A stretch of DNA of 64,000 bases from Alphaproteobacteria bacterium 43-37 (GCA_001897475.1 MKSY01000024.1:1-64000), one strand, 5' to 3'; shown: positions 26,948-36,075, counted from the stretch's first letter. The notes: generated by a model from the letters alone, not told the origin. Numbers and translations: made by a program.

Positions 26948-27659
26948 GCTGATTAATGCCTCCCCATTGACGCGCTAAACGATAGGAGGTGCGAATGTTA
27001 TCCACAGTGAGAACATCTTCCGTCGAGCCAAAAGCAACCAAATGCCTGGCTAACAAGGCTGCCTGGGGAAAACAATCACGAACAATATCTAAATCATGCA
27101 AAACAGTAAGAATGGTTTTTCCTGCCTTGTTCCATTTCATAATGATATTTGTAAGGTCTTCAATGGTTGGCTCGTCAAGGTTGTTGAAGGGCTCATCTAA
27201 CAATATAAGGTCCGCGTTTTGAAGGCTCATGCGCGCAAATAGGACGCGTTGAAATTGGCCACCAGAGAGGGTTCCAATGGGGCGGTTAATATATGAGCTC
27301 ATGCCCACCTCATTAAGCGCTTGATGTACCCTATCTGTGGCATCGGGTGGATAATTCTGGAAAGGCCCAATTTCTTGCCACAACCCCATGGCAACGGTAT
27401 CGAAGACTGAAATAGGAAATGAGCGATCGATGTTTGATTGTTGAGGTAAGTATGCCATATGAGCCGCAATAGCAGGGTCGATATTGATGGCGCCTTTTGT
27501 CAGGGGAAGAATGCCTATGATGGCCTTTAGTAAGGTGCTTTTGCCAGCACCATTCGGGCCAATAATGGCATATAGGCCGCCATCCTGGACATCAAATGAG
27601 ACGTCCTCAACCGCAACATGGTTTCCATATGTTACTGAAATGTTCTCAAATTTAATCAT
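26940..27659 (-). CDS. znuC: Zinc/manganese ABC transporter, ATPase
   Basis: The 239-aa ATPase has Walker A GPNGAGKST (34-42), the Q-loop AYLPQQSNIDRSFP, the signature LSGGQFQRVLFAR, Walker B LILLDEPFNNLD and the switch His in VLHDLDIVRD. The QQ..IDR..P..V segment is typical of metal-type (ZnuC/MntB) ATPases. It lies 17 bp after the small membrane protein that appears to head the operon. Confidence 0.92.
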   Translation of the reverse strand: MIKFENISVTYGNHVAVEDVSFDVQDGGLYAIIGPNGAGKSTLLKAIIGILPLTKGAINIDPAIAAHMAYLPQQSNIDRSFPISVFDTVAMGLWQEIGPFQNYPPDATDRVHQALNEVGMSSYINRPIGTLSGGQFQRVLFARMSLQNADLILLDEPFNNLDEPTIEDLTNIIMKWNKAGKTILTVLHDLDIVRDCFPQAALLARHLVAFGSTEDVLTVDNIRTSYRLARQWGGINQHV

Positions 27660-27676
27660 TTGTCTTTCGGTTTATC

Positions 27677-27832
27677 TTAGCTTGCCCAATAAACAAGAGC
27701 CCAAAGGATAACAATTGGCAACAATATGAATAACACCCTTTGCGCCCACGACAGCGAAACGACAGTTTTAAGTTGTGAGCCTGATGGTTTGAAAAGGGAG
27801 TGTTGATCAATTTGATGTTTGTTTTTTTCCAT
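27677..27832 (-). CDS. Small single-span membrane protein at the head of the znu operon
   Basis: The ATG at 27832 has a Shine-Dalgarno TAGGA with 8 bp spacing and gives a 51-aa protein: a hydrophilic N-terminus (MEKNKHQIDQHSLFKPSGSQ) and one C-terminal membrane helix (RVLFILLPIVILWALVYW). A longer frame to 27892 would run into the palindrome and has no ribosome site. I do not recognise the family. Its place between the operator-like palindrome and znuC suggests it is part of the metal-uptake operon. Confidence 0.55.
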   Translation of the reverse strand: MEKNKHQIDQHSLFKPSGSQLKTVVSLSWAQRVLFILLPIVILWALVYWAS

Positions 27833-27874
27833 TCCTTGTTTCCTACATGATAGCAGACGAGCAACCATAATGCA

Positions 27875-27893
27875 ATTGAGAGTTATTCTCAAT
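27875..27893. promoter_or_regulatory. Operator-like palindrome upstream of the znu operon
   Basis: ATTGAG-AGTTATT-CTCAAT is a 19-bp interrupted palindrome (TTGAGA/TCTCAA core with 5 bp between), followed directly by AATGATTATTAT. It lies 43 bp upstream of the first gene of the metal-uptake operon. Dyads of this size and AT content are typical of Fur/Zur/Mur-family operators. The exact regulator cannot be told from sequence. Confidence 0.5.
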
Positions 27894-28106
27894 AATGATT
27901 ATTATAACGCACCTTTCCTCATTTTACATCAGAAAAGTGCAGTTTTAAAGATTTAAGAAAGATTTAAGAGCGAATAAGTACCACATGCTGCATCAGCAAA
28001 TGCTCACAAGTTTTCCTTATGACTGCCTGTAAAATTTCACTTTCGTAATAGTTTTTTGGTAGAGTCTTGCTATCTAAAACAAATCATGATACCAACAATG
28101 GCGAAT

Positions 28107-28181
28107 TGGGGCGTAGCCAAGTGGTAAGGCAGCGGGTTTTGGTCCCGCCATCCGTGGGTTCGAATCCTACCGCCCCAGCCA
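28107..28181 (+). tRNA. tRNA-Gln (anticodon TTG)
   Basis: The acceptor TGGGGCG pairs with CGCCCCA; the anticodon arm GCGGG-TTTTGGT-CCCGC gives anticodon TTG; the T-arm is GTGGGTTCGAATCCTAC. CCA is encoded at 28179-28181. It stands alone upstream of the Fic locus. Confidence 0.95.
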
Positions 28182-28220
28182 AATCGTTCAAAATCCACTT
28201 AAGTTAAAGAATTTTGCAAG

Positions 28221-28273
28221 TTTCTATACATTTGGAGATAAGATGTATAGAAAGTCATGTAATTTCTATACAT
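28221..28273. promoter_or_regulatory. Three copies of an 11-bp operator-like word before the Fic gene
   Basis: TTTCTATACAT occurs at 28221-28231, inverted (ATGTATAGAAA) at 28243-28253, and direct again at 28263-28273. The centres are 22 and 20 bp apart, about two helical turns each, and the last copy ends 15 bp before the Fic ATG. Perfect conservation over 11 bp in otherwise unrelated sequence indicates a protein binding site cluster. The Fic protein's own C-terminal winged helix is the obvious candidate binder. Confidence 0.55.
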
Positions 28274-28288
28274 CTTTGGCGAGTATAA

Positions 28289-29437
28289 ATGAATAAAAAG
28301 CTAGTTGAAATAGGCAAGATAATCTCACAGCCAGCTGGTTTTAGGGCTTTTGTTCCAAGTCAGTTTCCACCCGTGCATGGGTTTAATTTTGATGAGGGAA
28401 TTTTCAAGAAAAATGATCAAGCAACCAGGCTTGTGGGAAAGCTTGATGGCATTACTAAGCTTTTGCCAGGCGTAAATTTCTTTATTTTAATGTACCTGCG
28501 CAAAGATGCTGCCGCATCTAGCCAAATAGAGGGCACACAAGCAACAATGTTGGACGCAATAGAGGCGGAGGCAAAAATAAATGCAAGCGTACCAGATGAC
28601 GTTGATGATATTTTACACTAGATATCTGCGCTGAATCATGGGATGGACCTTATTAAAACAAAAAACCGCCCTATTTCGTTAAGGTTTGTACGAGAATTAC
28701 ATGAAAAGCTTATGAATCAGGCTCGATCATCTCATTTTTGTGATCCTGGAGAGTTTAGAAAAAGCCAAAATTGGATAGGTGGTACGAAACCGGATAACGC
28801 TCGTTTTGTTCCCCCTCCAGTTGTTGAGATGCATCAGGCGCTTAATGATCTTGAGCATTTTATTCATCAAAAAGATAATATTTTAACATTTATAAAGGCA
28901 GGGATAATTCATTCACAATTTGAAACAATACACCCTTTTCTAGATGGTAATGGTCGTACGGGAAGAATGCTAATCACATTTTATCTCCATCAGGAGGAGC
29001 TACTTGATAGGCCAGTATTATTTCTATCTTCATTTTTTAAAAAGCATCAAGAACTGTACTATGAAAAGCTAGCAAGTTATCACAACGGAAAAGCTTCTGA
29101 ATGGATAGAGTTTTTTCTTGATGGGGTTATTGAGATAGCCAATGAAGCAATGGACATTGCTCATAAAATAACAGAGCTAAGAGAGCAGGATATGGCAAAA
29201 ATCCAAGCTCTTGGAAAGCGTGCTTCTGAAAGCGCTATCTTGATTTTACCAAAACTATATGGGCAGCCAGTAGTAAATGTTGCTTTGATCCAGCGATGGA
29301 CGGGTTTTACGAGAATCACGGCTCAAGCTGCTATTAATCGCTTCATTGATCTGGGTATTTTAATGCCCAAAAATAAGGATAAGAAATATGGCAGATCCTA
29401 TATATACAAAACTTATATTGATATCTTCTCAGATTAG
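28289..29437 (+). pseudogene. Fic-domain protein split by an in-frame amber codon
   Basis: Two pieces in the same frame are separated only by TAG at 28619-28621. The first (110 codons) holds a Fic_N region and the inhibitory helix motif SSQIEG (Ser77 to Gly82, consensus [S/T]xxxE[G/N]). The second reopens at Met 28643 and holds the intact catalytic motif HPFLDGNGRTGR (His at codon 215 counting through) plus a C-terminal winged helix (RWTGFTRITAQAAINRFIDLGIL). Fic enzymes transfer AMP to protein hydroxyls. Homologues read through this point with a Tyr or similar residue, so one point mutation to amber is the simplest cause. Either the gene is dead, or the second start is used to make a Fic domain lacking its own inhibitor; no good Shine-Dalgarno precedes that start. 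Confidence 0.75.
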
Positions 29438-29612
29438 TTAAATTTATAAAACAATCAATTAAGAGGCTTTGGTGTGCGTTGCCAAGAACTGCATAGAATG
29501 CCGCCATCAAATCATACAACCCTCCCTTGCATTAATAATATGGGTCGAGACTTGAAAGTCTAAACCAACGTTCTTACATGAGATGATGTGTGTTAATGCA
29601 AAAAAACTCATC

Positions 29613-30566
29613 ATGAAAAAAAAGCTCTTTATTCTAGCCCTGGCTCTTGGATGGACTACGATTGCGCAAGCTATATTGATTCGCAATGATGTACCGGATT
29701 GCAGCTATTTAGATGCAGCTAATCAAATTGATTATGCTTGTCAAATCACGTTAATCACCAAAAAAAATATGATTACCAAAGGATCAGGCGTTCTCATCCG
29801 CCCAAATGTTGTGTTGACGGCAGCGCATGTGGTTGATCAGATGGGAGGTTATGGCGTTGTAAGACTTTGGAGTGATGTGCACAAAAAGCATATTTGGCGG
29901 CGAATTTCTAAAGTATGTGTTCATCCAGGCTATGTGGGTGGTGTTGATAACTATAAAGATAGGATCGACCTTGCCATTGTTGTTTTGGATGAACCAATCC
30001 ATGAGGTAGCACCGGCAAAGTTGGCAACGGCGAGTTATCAGTACGACGGGCAGCCACTATTTAGCGTAGGTTATGGTTTAACGGGGAATAATCAAACAGG
30101 TGTTGACGACAAAGTGGTGCAGCGCATTCGCCAAGAAACCTCACCATTGCGGGAGAATGTTTTCCGCCATCTTAAAGTTGGCATGGTTTGTTCTCCTGAG
30201 GAAAAAAGCCGTGTTTTCGATGTGTCATTGAAGGGGATTTCCAGGCACTATCAAAAAAGGCTTGCCCACGTTCTTGTGAGACACTTATCCCCAAACTCAG
30301 GTAGCACGCCTTATTTTATGATGTCTGTATCTTTGGATAACCCTTCTGTTGAAAGCTTTTTCATTCCTAAGATCGCTTCAAACTTGTTTGGCGTGCCCGC
30401 TGAAGGGGATAGTGGGTCAGGGCTTGTGCACAATGATGGGTATGTGATTGGTATCCTAAATCACTCTTTAAAGGGCAAACAAAAGCATGAAATGCTGGTT
30501 TGTTGGGTTAGCATTGCGCCATATGTGGCATGGATTGAAAAGACTATCCATAAAGCACACGGTTGA
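29613..30566 (+). CDS. Secreted trypsin-like serine protease
   Basis: From the ATG at 29613 the protein has a signal peptide (MKKKLFILALALGWTTIAQA) and a complete triad: His72 in VVLTAAHVV, Asp119 in DRIDLAIVVL, and Ser267 in AEGDSGSGL. It is 317 aa. An upstream in-frame ATG at 29583 would add ten residues. It resembles the Cys-variant protease at 2235-2999 in the segment before the nucleophile loop. It carries an insertion of roughly 60 residues (about 180-245) between the Asp and Ser regions. The target is unknown; an exported protease in a host-associated bacterium may act on host or envelope proteins. Its stop directly abuts the convergent peptidase gene. Confidence 0.8.
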   Translation: MKKKLFILALALGWTTIAQAILIRNDVPDCSYLDAANQIDYACQITLITKKNMITKGSGVLIRPNVVLTAAHVVDQMGGYGVVRLWSDVHKKHIWRRISKVCVHPGYVGGVDNYKDRIDLAIVVLDEPIHEVAPAKLATASYQYDGQPLFSVGYGLTGNNQTGVDDKVVQRIRQETSPLRENVFRHLKVGMVCSPEEKSRVFDVSLKGISRHYQKRLAHVLVRHLSPNSGSTPYFMMSVSLDNPSVESFFIPKIASNLFGVPAEGDSGSGLVHNDGYVIGILNHSLKGKQKHEMLVCWVSIAPYVAWIEKTIHKAHG

Positions 30567-31115
30567 TTACCAAAAACGGACTTTGCCTGTATCAATATGA
30601 ATGAAGTGGTTTTTGGGATAATACCCAACCCCACCTCTACCTAAGGAAATGGCTATCTTGCGCAGTTTGTGTAACGGTTGTCCTTCGATAAAGAAATCGA
30701 TGGCTTTTCCAGCCGTATGGAGGCTTTTTTTTGCAACCCCACCTGTTGAGGCAAGATGTAGGGCAAAATTGGTTTTAGGAGATCGATAGCCACTGATGAT
30801 GTTGATGGCTCGATTAGCGCCGGACGCTTGGTAAATATCATGAAGAAAATCAATCACGCCTATATCGATATTGGTAATATCACCAGTACGCCAGTCTCTT
30901 AAGAAGTGGTGGATTTTTTGAAGGGCGCTAGCATGATATTGGCCATTTTGCCAGTATGTTATGCTTAATGACTCTGATGTATGTGTGTTGAACAGATTCA
31001 AATGACGTGCTCGTGCAGGGCGAGCAAAGGTTTTTAAAGGTACCACAAGGCACCCGAGAGATAGGGCGCCAATGCTTTGGATAAAGGTTCGACGATTGAT
31101 ATGTCTTTTCTTCAT
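30567..31115 (-). CDS. Tat-exported DUF882/M15-type peptidoglycan peptidase (MepK/YcbK-like)
   Basis: The 182-aa protein begins MKKRHINRRTFIQSIGALSL, a twin-arginine signal (RRTFIQ) with a hydrophobic core, so it should leave the cell folded through TatABC encoded at 17870-19161. The rest matches the DUF882 family of M15-like peptidases: ISGYRSP, SLHTAGKAIDF (His133, Asp140) and HFIHIDTG (His173), the zinc ligands. E. coli MepK of this family cuts peptide crosslinks in peptidoglycan. Length is normal. It is transcribed alone. Confidence 0.85.
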   Translation of the reverse strand: MKKRHINRRTFIQSIGALSLGCLVVPLKTFARPARARHLNLFNTHTSESLSITYWQNGQYHASALQKIHHFLRDWRTGDITNIDIGVIDFLHDIYQASGANRAINIISGYRSPKTNFALHLASTGGVAKKSLHTAGKAIDFFIEGQPLHKLRKIAISLGRGGVGYYPKNHFIHIDTGKVRFW

Positions 31116-31267
31116 AAGAAAATAGATAATCGGTTGTATAAAAAAAGATCAAGTAAAAAAATGTAGAGTGATCTGCAAGCGGCATTATTTTATCTGCTTA
31201 TTGAATTCATAAATTCCCTGCTTATTTGAATGGTAGGAACCCCCAATAATTTCGCCAGGAGAAAGTT

Positions 31268-31819
31268 ATGAACAAATTATTTTTAATGGCAGCTATACTG
31301 CTCTCAACAACTGCCGTTGCACAGGCCGGCTCGCCAGAAGAGGCTGACATGTCTGTGGGGCAGAGCTCAGATATTCATGAAGCACGTAGTACAGCGTCGC
31401 CTTTGCCGGTAGAAGTTTTAAAAACCGCAGCATGTCAATTACTGATTGGCGATAATAATTCAGCGGCATGCCAGGCCAGCCCTGAAGCAACTCTTGTAAA
31501 AGCTGCATTTACAAGCTTTTTGAAACCTCAGCCAAATGAATCTTCAGAGGCGCGCCCATCTGCAACCGCTTCACCAACTGTTGCTGAACAGCCCGAACAG
31601 GATGCTGAAAAAGCATCTAAGCCAGGCAACTTAAGAGGCCCTATCGTTAGTGGCTCAAAGTTCAATATGGAGAGAATTACGCAGCTCTTTAGTCTTGTAG
31701 TTGATGAAATTAAAGACAGGTTTGGCCAAAGAGTGGCTATGATTGTCAAATCTTTAGGTGAAGTGGCCTGGAAGTTTTTCATCCAAACGCCAGCGGAAGG
31801 AACAGCAGAAACAAAGTAA
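31268..31819 (+). CDS. Hypothetical secreted protein, 183 aa
   Basis: A strong Shine-Dalgarno (AGGAG, spacing 6) precedes the ATG. Residues 1-20 form a signal peptide (MNKLFLMAAILLSTTAVAQA). The mature part is Ala/Ser/Glu/Pro-rich to about residue 125 and then has a more ordered, helical tail (NMERITQLFSLVVDEIKDRFG). Two cysteines (AACQLL, AACQAS) lie 12 residues apart. I do not recognise a family. It lies upstream of cpoB, where pal is usually found, but it has no OmpA-like or lipobox sequence. Confidence 0.65.
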   Translation: MNKLFLMAAILLSTTAVAQAGSPEEADMSVGQSSDIHEARSTASPLPVEVLKTAACQLLIGDNNSAACQASPEATLVKAAFTSFLKPQPNESSEARPSATASPTVAEQPEQDAEKASKPGNLRGPIVSGSKFNMERITQLFSLVVDEIKDRFGQRVAMIVKSLGEVAWKFFIQTPAEGTAETK

Positions 31820-31948
31820 CCAATCAGCGATCATCGCTCAAGTGATAGCTCTTGGTGTGATTCAAGGGCCATCTTGTTTTTGTCTTGTTTTTCTCATGCA
31901 AAAAGGTGAAAATTCCTTCGAAAATAATTTTGGTGGGAATTTTTAAAA

Positions 31949-32839
31949 ATGAGATTGGGATTTATAACATTAGCCGCTGTTGCCGGGGTATGCTTTTCAT
32001 CCACAGGTTATGCCGAGACGGATACACAAAAGATAGAGCGGCTGGAAAGGCAATTAAACCTTCTATCCCAGCAAATTTATAAAGGTGGAGCACCTGTTGC
32101 CGATGTGCCTGACAACACGCCTATGGCATCTCCTGCATCCAATGATCTTATGCCTGCCCCAGCGCAAGTTGTGCAGCCTGTCAGCCTTGAGCAGCAACAG
32201 CAGCAGTTGCTTGGCCGTTTTGAGGAGCTGGAACATGAAGTGAACTTGCTGAAGCAAAAGGTGGACGATTTGGCTGCCTTTATGGCTAATAAAACTCAGG
32301 CAAAGGAACCAGTTGCAGAGGCAGAGGTGCCAGCTGACGTCAACCTTAAAGCAAAGCCAGAAAAGGGTGGTGATTCTAAGGCGGGTGCTAAAACAGGCGA
32401 TGTCGCGGCTCGCGATAAAGCTCAGACAGATTCAAAAGCTGTTTTGCCAGAGGGAAGCATACAAGAGCAATATGACCATGCTTTGGCAACTCTAAAGGCT
32501 GGCCAGTTTAAGGAAGCCTCCAAAGCTTTGCATGCATTCTTAAAAAATCATGGCGATCATGAGCTGGCTGCAAATGCCACCTATTGGTTGGGTGAGACAT
32601 ATTTTGCTCAGCAAAATTATGAAAAGGCCGTGGTGATTTTTGCCCAAGGCTACAAGGCTTTTAGCAAGGGTACTAAAGGGCCAGATATGCTTTTGAAAAT
32701 TGCGATGTGCTTAGAGCAACAAAAGAAACCAAAAGATGCCTGCGTTACAGTTGAGCAATTATTCAGCAATCATGCCAGCATGGCTGAGGGCACCAAGCAG
32801 GCTGCCCAAAAAGCTAAACAACGCCTCAAGTGTGGTTAA
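31949..32839 (+). CDS. cpoB: Tol-Pal system protein CpoB (YbgF)
   Basis: The 296-aa periplasmic protein has a signal peptide (MRLGFITLAAVAGVCFSSTGYA), an N-terminal coiled coil (IERLERQLNLLSQQIY, then QQQQLLGRFEELEHEVNLLK), a charged linker, and C-terminal TPR repeats (about 175-295: YDHALATLKAGQFKEASKAL, AANATYWLGETYFAQQNYEKA). CpoB links peptidoglycan synthesis and outer-membrane constriction through Tol-Pal. The tol and pal genes are not in the window. It overlaps tilS by about 10 bp, the usual alphaproteobacterial order. Confidence 0.88.
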   Translation: MRLGFITLAAVAGVCFSSTGYAETDTQKIERLERQLNLLSQQIYKGGAPVADVPDNTPMASPASNDLMPAPAQVVQPVSLEQQQQQLLGRFEELEHEVNLLKQKVDDLAAFMANKTQAKEPVAEAEVPADVNLKAKPEKGGDSKAGAKTGDVAARDKAQTDSKAVLPEGSIQEQYDHALATLKAGQFKEASKALHAFLKNHGDHELAANATYWLGETYFAQQNYEKAVVIFAQGYKAFSKGTKGPDMLLKIAMCLEQQKKPKDACVTVEQLFSNHASMAEGTKQAAQKAKQRLKCG

Positions 32840-34131
32840 GCTCATCAATTAGTGAGGAAGAATTTGAAGCCCAGATGGCTTCATTTACGATCGAACTTGC
32901 TGCGCCAATGGAGAAAATGGCTGTGGGTGTTTCTGGTGGGGCGGACAGCCTCTGCTTAGCTTTCTTGCTAAACCGTTGGGCCCAAAAGCACGGTAAAACC
33001 ATTGTTGCCTTAACCGTTGATCATGGCCTGAGGCCTGAGTCTTCCCAGGAGGCCAAAACCGTTGCTGCTATGATGAGCGCTTTTGGCATTGAACACCGTA
33101 TATTGCTATGGGAGGATGAGAAGCCATCCACCGGCATTCAGGCCAAGGCCAGAGAGGCTCGATATAGCTTGTTGACGCGGTGGTGCCAGGCCCATGGCAT
33201 TCGCCATCTGGCCGTTGGGCATCATGCGATGGACCAGGTGGAAACAGTGTTGATGCGCCTTTCCCGCGGCAGTGGCTTCCAGGGCATTGCTGGGATCAAG
33301 CCGCTGATGATGAAGGATGGTATCATCTGCATCCGGCCGTTACTCACCTTTACTCCCGAGGCCATCCGAGCCACCATGGGGCAGTTTGGCCAAAACTACA
33401 TTGATGATCCCAGCAATGTGAATCTTCGTTTTGAGCGGGTGAGATGGAGATTGTTTTGTGGCCTGATGCCGTCAAGTTTTTCTGAAGTGGTTCTTGGGCT
33501 AGCTTATGGCGCTAGCCTTTTGTCAGAACACAAAACCCAAGAGCGCAGCCAAATGATTGCGCAAGAAGCCCTGCTGAAGGGTGGCTTTTTGATGTTTTCG
33601 TCATCCTGGTTTTTAACATTGGATCACCCAATGCAAGTGGAGCTTCTGCGACATTTCCTCAGTGTGATCGGGGTGAGGGCCTATCCACCAAAGCTTAAAA
33701 TGGTAGAAGTGGCTGTGCGTGAGCTTGGCAAGGGCAAAGGGGTGATTACAGCTCACGGCTGCGTGGTCGTCGCCGCGAGAGGAAAGATGTACATAGCTCG
33801 AGAGCTACGCTCCATCGAAGAGCCCCTGATCTTGCCCAGCGGTGGCGTAGCCTTGTGGGACAAGCGCTGGGTGGTGGAGAATAAAACAGGTGGGCCTGTT
33901 ACGGTATCTGCTTTGGGGGGTGGGTCTTTAGATGAGTGTAAAGTTGCTCGCGAGCTTGATGGCTCGATAGACGAGCCGGCTGTTAAGGCATTGAAGGATC
34001 TGCCCGCACTGGTGAGACGATCTCTCTTGGCGGTTAACGTTACAAAAGGCAAAGCCTTGGGGCTAGCAGGATTCGCTGAGCATCCAGAGGTTGTGGTGAA
34101 GTTCAGGGCAAGGTACGGGTTAGGTAGGTGA
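32830..34131 (+). CDS. tilS: tRNA(Ile)-lysidine synthetase
   Basis: The N-type ATP pyrophosphatase P-loop VSGGADS (34-40) and VDHGLRPESSQEA identify TilS, which converts C34 of the CAT-anticodon tRNA-Ile to lysidine so that it reads AUA. AVGHHAMDQVETVLMRLSRGSG is the second conserved block. The start is GTG at 32830, overlapping the cpoB stop; an ATG at 32875 is an alternative. The part after about residue 230 is poorly conserved, as usual for TilS. ftsH, which often follows, is absent here. Confidence 0.9.
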   Translation: MWLSSSISEEEFEAQMASFTIELAAPMEKMAVGVSGGADSLCLAFLLNRWAQKHGKTIVALTVDHGLRPESSQEAKTVAAMMSAFGIEHRILLWEDEKPSTGIQAKAREARYSLLTRWCQAHGIRHLAVGHHAMDQVETVLMRLSRGSGFQGIAGIKPLMMKDGIICIRPLLTFTPEAIRATMGQFGQNYIDDPSNVNLRFERVRWRLFCGLMPSSFSEVVLGLAYGASLLSEHKTQERSQMIAQEALLKGGFLMFSSSWFLTLDHPMQVELLRHFLSVIGVRAYPPKLKMVEVAVRELGKGKGVITAHGCVVVAARGKMYIARELRSIEEPLILPSGGVALWDKRWVVENKTGGPVTVSALGGGSLDECKVARELDGSIDEPAVKALKDLPALVRRSLLAVNVTKGKALGLAGFAEHPEVVVKFRARYGLGR

Positions 34132-34177
34132 GGGTCTCGGGTGATGGCATCCAGTAGCATGTAAAGGCTTATTCTGT

Positions 34178-35512
34178 TTACAAAATAAACCGTGCCAGGT
34201 CGGTGTTTTTGACCAGGGAGCCCATGGATTCTCTGACCGTCTTGGCATCAATTGTATAGGTTCTCCCTGGCGTCTCGGAGGCTGAGAAGCTGATGTCTTC
34301 GATAAGCTTCTCGAGGATGGTGTGGAGCCGGCGGGCGCCGATGTTTTCAACGGTGGCGTTGAGCTCTTCGGCCAGCTGAGCGATTTCCTGAATGCTGTCT
34401 GGGGTGAAATCCAGTGTGACGGATTCGGAGGAAAGCAAGGCTTTGTATTGCTTGATCAGGCTGCTTTCAGGCTCAGTTAAAATTTTCACAAAATCAGCTT
34501 TGGTGAGGGCTTTGAGTTCCACGCGAATGGGCAAGCGGCCCTGAAGTTCTGGCAGCAAATCCGATGGCTTGGCCACATGAAAGGCGCCTGAGGCAATAAA
34601 CAAAATATGATCTGTTTTGACGATACCGTATTTGGTGGTCACACTTGTGCCTTCAATCAACGGCAGCAGATCGCGCTGGACACCTTCGCGGCTGACATCA
34701 CCGCCTGTCCGCTCCGAACGAGCGCAGATTTTGTCAATTTCATCGAGAAAGACAATACCATTTTGCTCAACGGATTGAATGGCTTCTTGTACAACCTTTT
34801 CTTGGTCCAAAATTTTATCGCTCTCTTCATCATGCAAGACTTTCTTGGCCTGCTGCACTGTTACCTTCTTAAGCTTTGTGCGTCCACCTAAAGCTTTACC
34901 GATGATGTCGCCCACATTGATCATTCCCATTTGTGAGCCGGGCATGCCAGGCAAATCGAAGGTTGAAACAGGGTTAGCATTGTCGGGCATCTCGATCTCA
35001 ATTTCTTTATCGTCCAATTCGCCATCCAGGAGTTTTCGCATAAATTTATCCCGCGTTTCCTGAGAGGCAGTTGAGCCTACGAGGGCATCCATAATGCGGT
35101 TGTGAGTGGCATCTTCGGCTTTACTGGAGACAACCTTCATGGATTTAGCGCGGCATTGTGTGACAGCTACTTCAACCAGGTCGCGAATAATTTGTTCTAC
35201 GTCGCGGCCAACATAGCCAATCTCGGTGAATTTTGTGGCCTCTACCTTGGCAAAGGGGGCGTCTGTGAGCTTGGCGAGTCTTCTGGATATTTCCGTTTTG
35301 CCCACACCCGTTGGCCCGATCATCAGGATGTTTTTTGGGAGGATTTCTTCCCTCATGGGGGAAGCCAGCTGCATACGCCGCCAGCGATTGCGTAGCGCGA
35401 TGGCAACGGCTCTTTTGGCCTCATGTTGACCGATGATGTAGCGGTCAAGTTCGTTCACAATTTCTCTAGGTGTAAAGGCTTGGCCGGCGGAAAGGGGAGT
35501 GAAAGAGCTCAT
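34178..35512 (-). CDS. hslU: ATP-dependent protease ATPase subunit HslU (ClpY)
   Basis: The 444-aa AAA+ ATPase has [21 protein letters not shown] at the start, Walker [10 protein letters not shown] (66-74), Walker [12 protein letters not shown], an I-domain between, and the sensor/C-terminal block [18 protein letters not shown]. It unfolds substrates and feeds them to HslV. Its start overlaps the hslV stop by 4 bp. Confidence 0.96.
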   Translation of the reverse strand: MSSFTPLSAGQAFTPREIVNELDRYIIGQHEAKRAVAIALRNRWRRMQLASPMREEILPKNILMIGPTGVGKTEISRRLAKLTDAPFAKVEATKFTEIGYVGRDVEQIIRDLVEVAVTQCRAKSMKVVSSKAEDATHNRIMDALVGSTASQETRDKFMRKLLDGELDDKEIEIEMPDNANPVSTFDLPGMPGSQMGMINVGDIIGKALGGRTKLKKVTVQQAKKVLHDEESDKILDQEKVVQEAIQSVEQNGIVFLDEIDKICARSERTGGDVSREGVQRDLLPLIEGTSVTTKYGIVKTDHILFIASGAFHVAKPSDLLPELQGRLPIRVELKALTKADFVKILTEPESSLIKQYKALLSSESVTLDFTPDSIQEIAQLAEELNATVENIGARRLHTILEKLIEDISFSASETPGRTYTIDAKTVRESMGSLVKNTDLARFIL

Positions 35513-36075
35513 TCTGGAATACTTTCAATAGTGATTTGCGAATTAGTATAAACACAAAGGCTGGCTGCAATGGCCATGGAGCGTTGAGCAACCTCAAGGG
35601 CCGAGAGGCCATCAATGGGCAAGAGGGCTCTGGCTGCAGCCAAAGCATAGGCGCCGCCTGAGCCAATGCCGATGATGTTGTCTTCTGGCTCGAGGACATC
35701 TCCCGTTCCGGTTAGGATGAAAGAGGCGGAAGCATCGGCAACGGCCATCATGGCCTCAAGTCGCCTTAAGTAACGGTCAGTGCGCCAATCTTTGGCTAAT
35801 TCAACGCATGCGCGGGCTAGTTGGGTGGGATATTGCTCAAGTTTGGCTTCTAGTCGCTCGAACAATGTTAACGCATCGGCCGTTGCGCCAGCAAAGCCAG
35901 CAATGACAGAGCCATTACCAAGGCGGCGAACCTTCCGGGCGTTGTTCTTTATTTTCAAAGGGCCCATTGAAACTTGGCCATCTCCCGCCAGAACAGCGTG
36001 ACCGTCCTTGCGCACGCACAAAATTGTGGTGCCGTGCCACGTGGCTTGTGAATTATGATGCATCGTGTTACTCAT
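35509..36075 (-). CDS. hslV: ATP-dependent protease proteolytic subunit HslV (ClpQ)
   Basis: The 188-aa threonine peptidase begins with a propeptide of about 15 residues ending WHG; cleavage exposes Thr16 of TTILCVRK as the N-terminal nucleophile. GDGQVSMG and [17 protein letters not shown] are typical proteasome-beta-like segments. It forms the double hexamer chamber of HslUV. It is the promoter-proximal gene of hslV-hslU, divergent from the HIT gene across only 38 bp. Confidence 0.96.
   Translation of the reverse strand: MSNTMHHNSQATWHGTTILCVRKDGHAVLAGDGQVSMGPLKIKNNARKVRRLGNGSVIAGFAGATADALTLFERLEAKLEQYPTQLARACVELAKDWRTDRYLRRLEAMMAVADASASFILTGTGDVLEPEDNIIGIGSGGAYALAAARALLPIDGLSALEVAQRSMAIAASLCVYTNSQITIESIPE

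Noticed and set aside
28107-30566. Genomic island inserted at tRNA-Gln carrying fic and the protease
   Set aside because: No integrase, no repeated tRNA 3' end and no clear composition shift could be found in the window.
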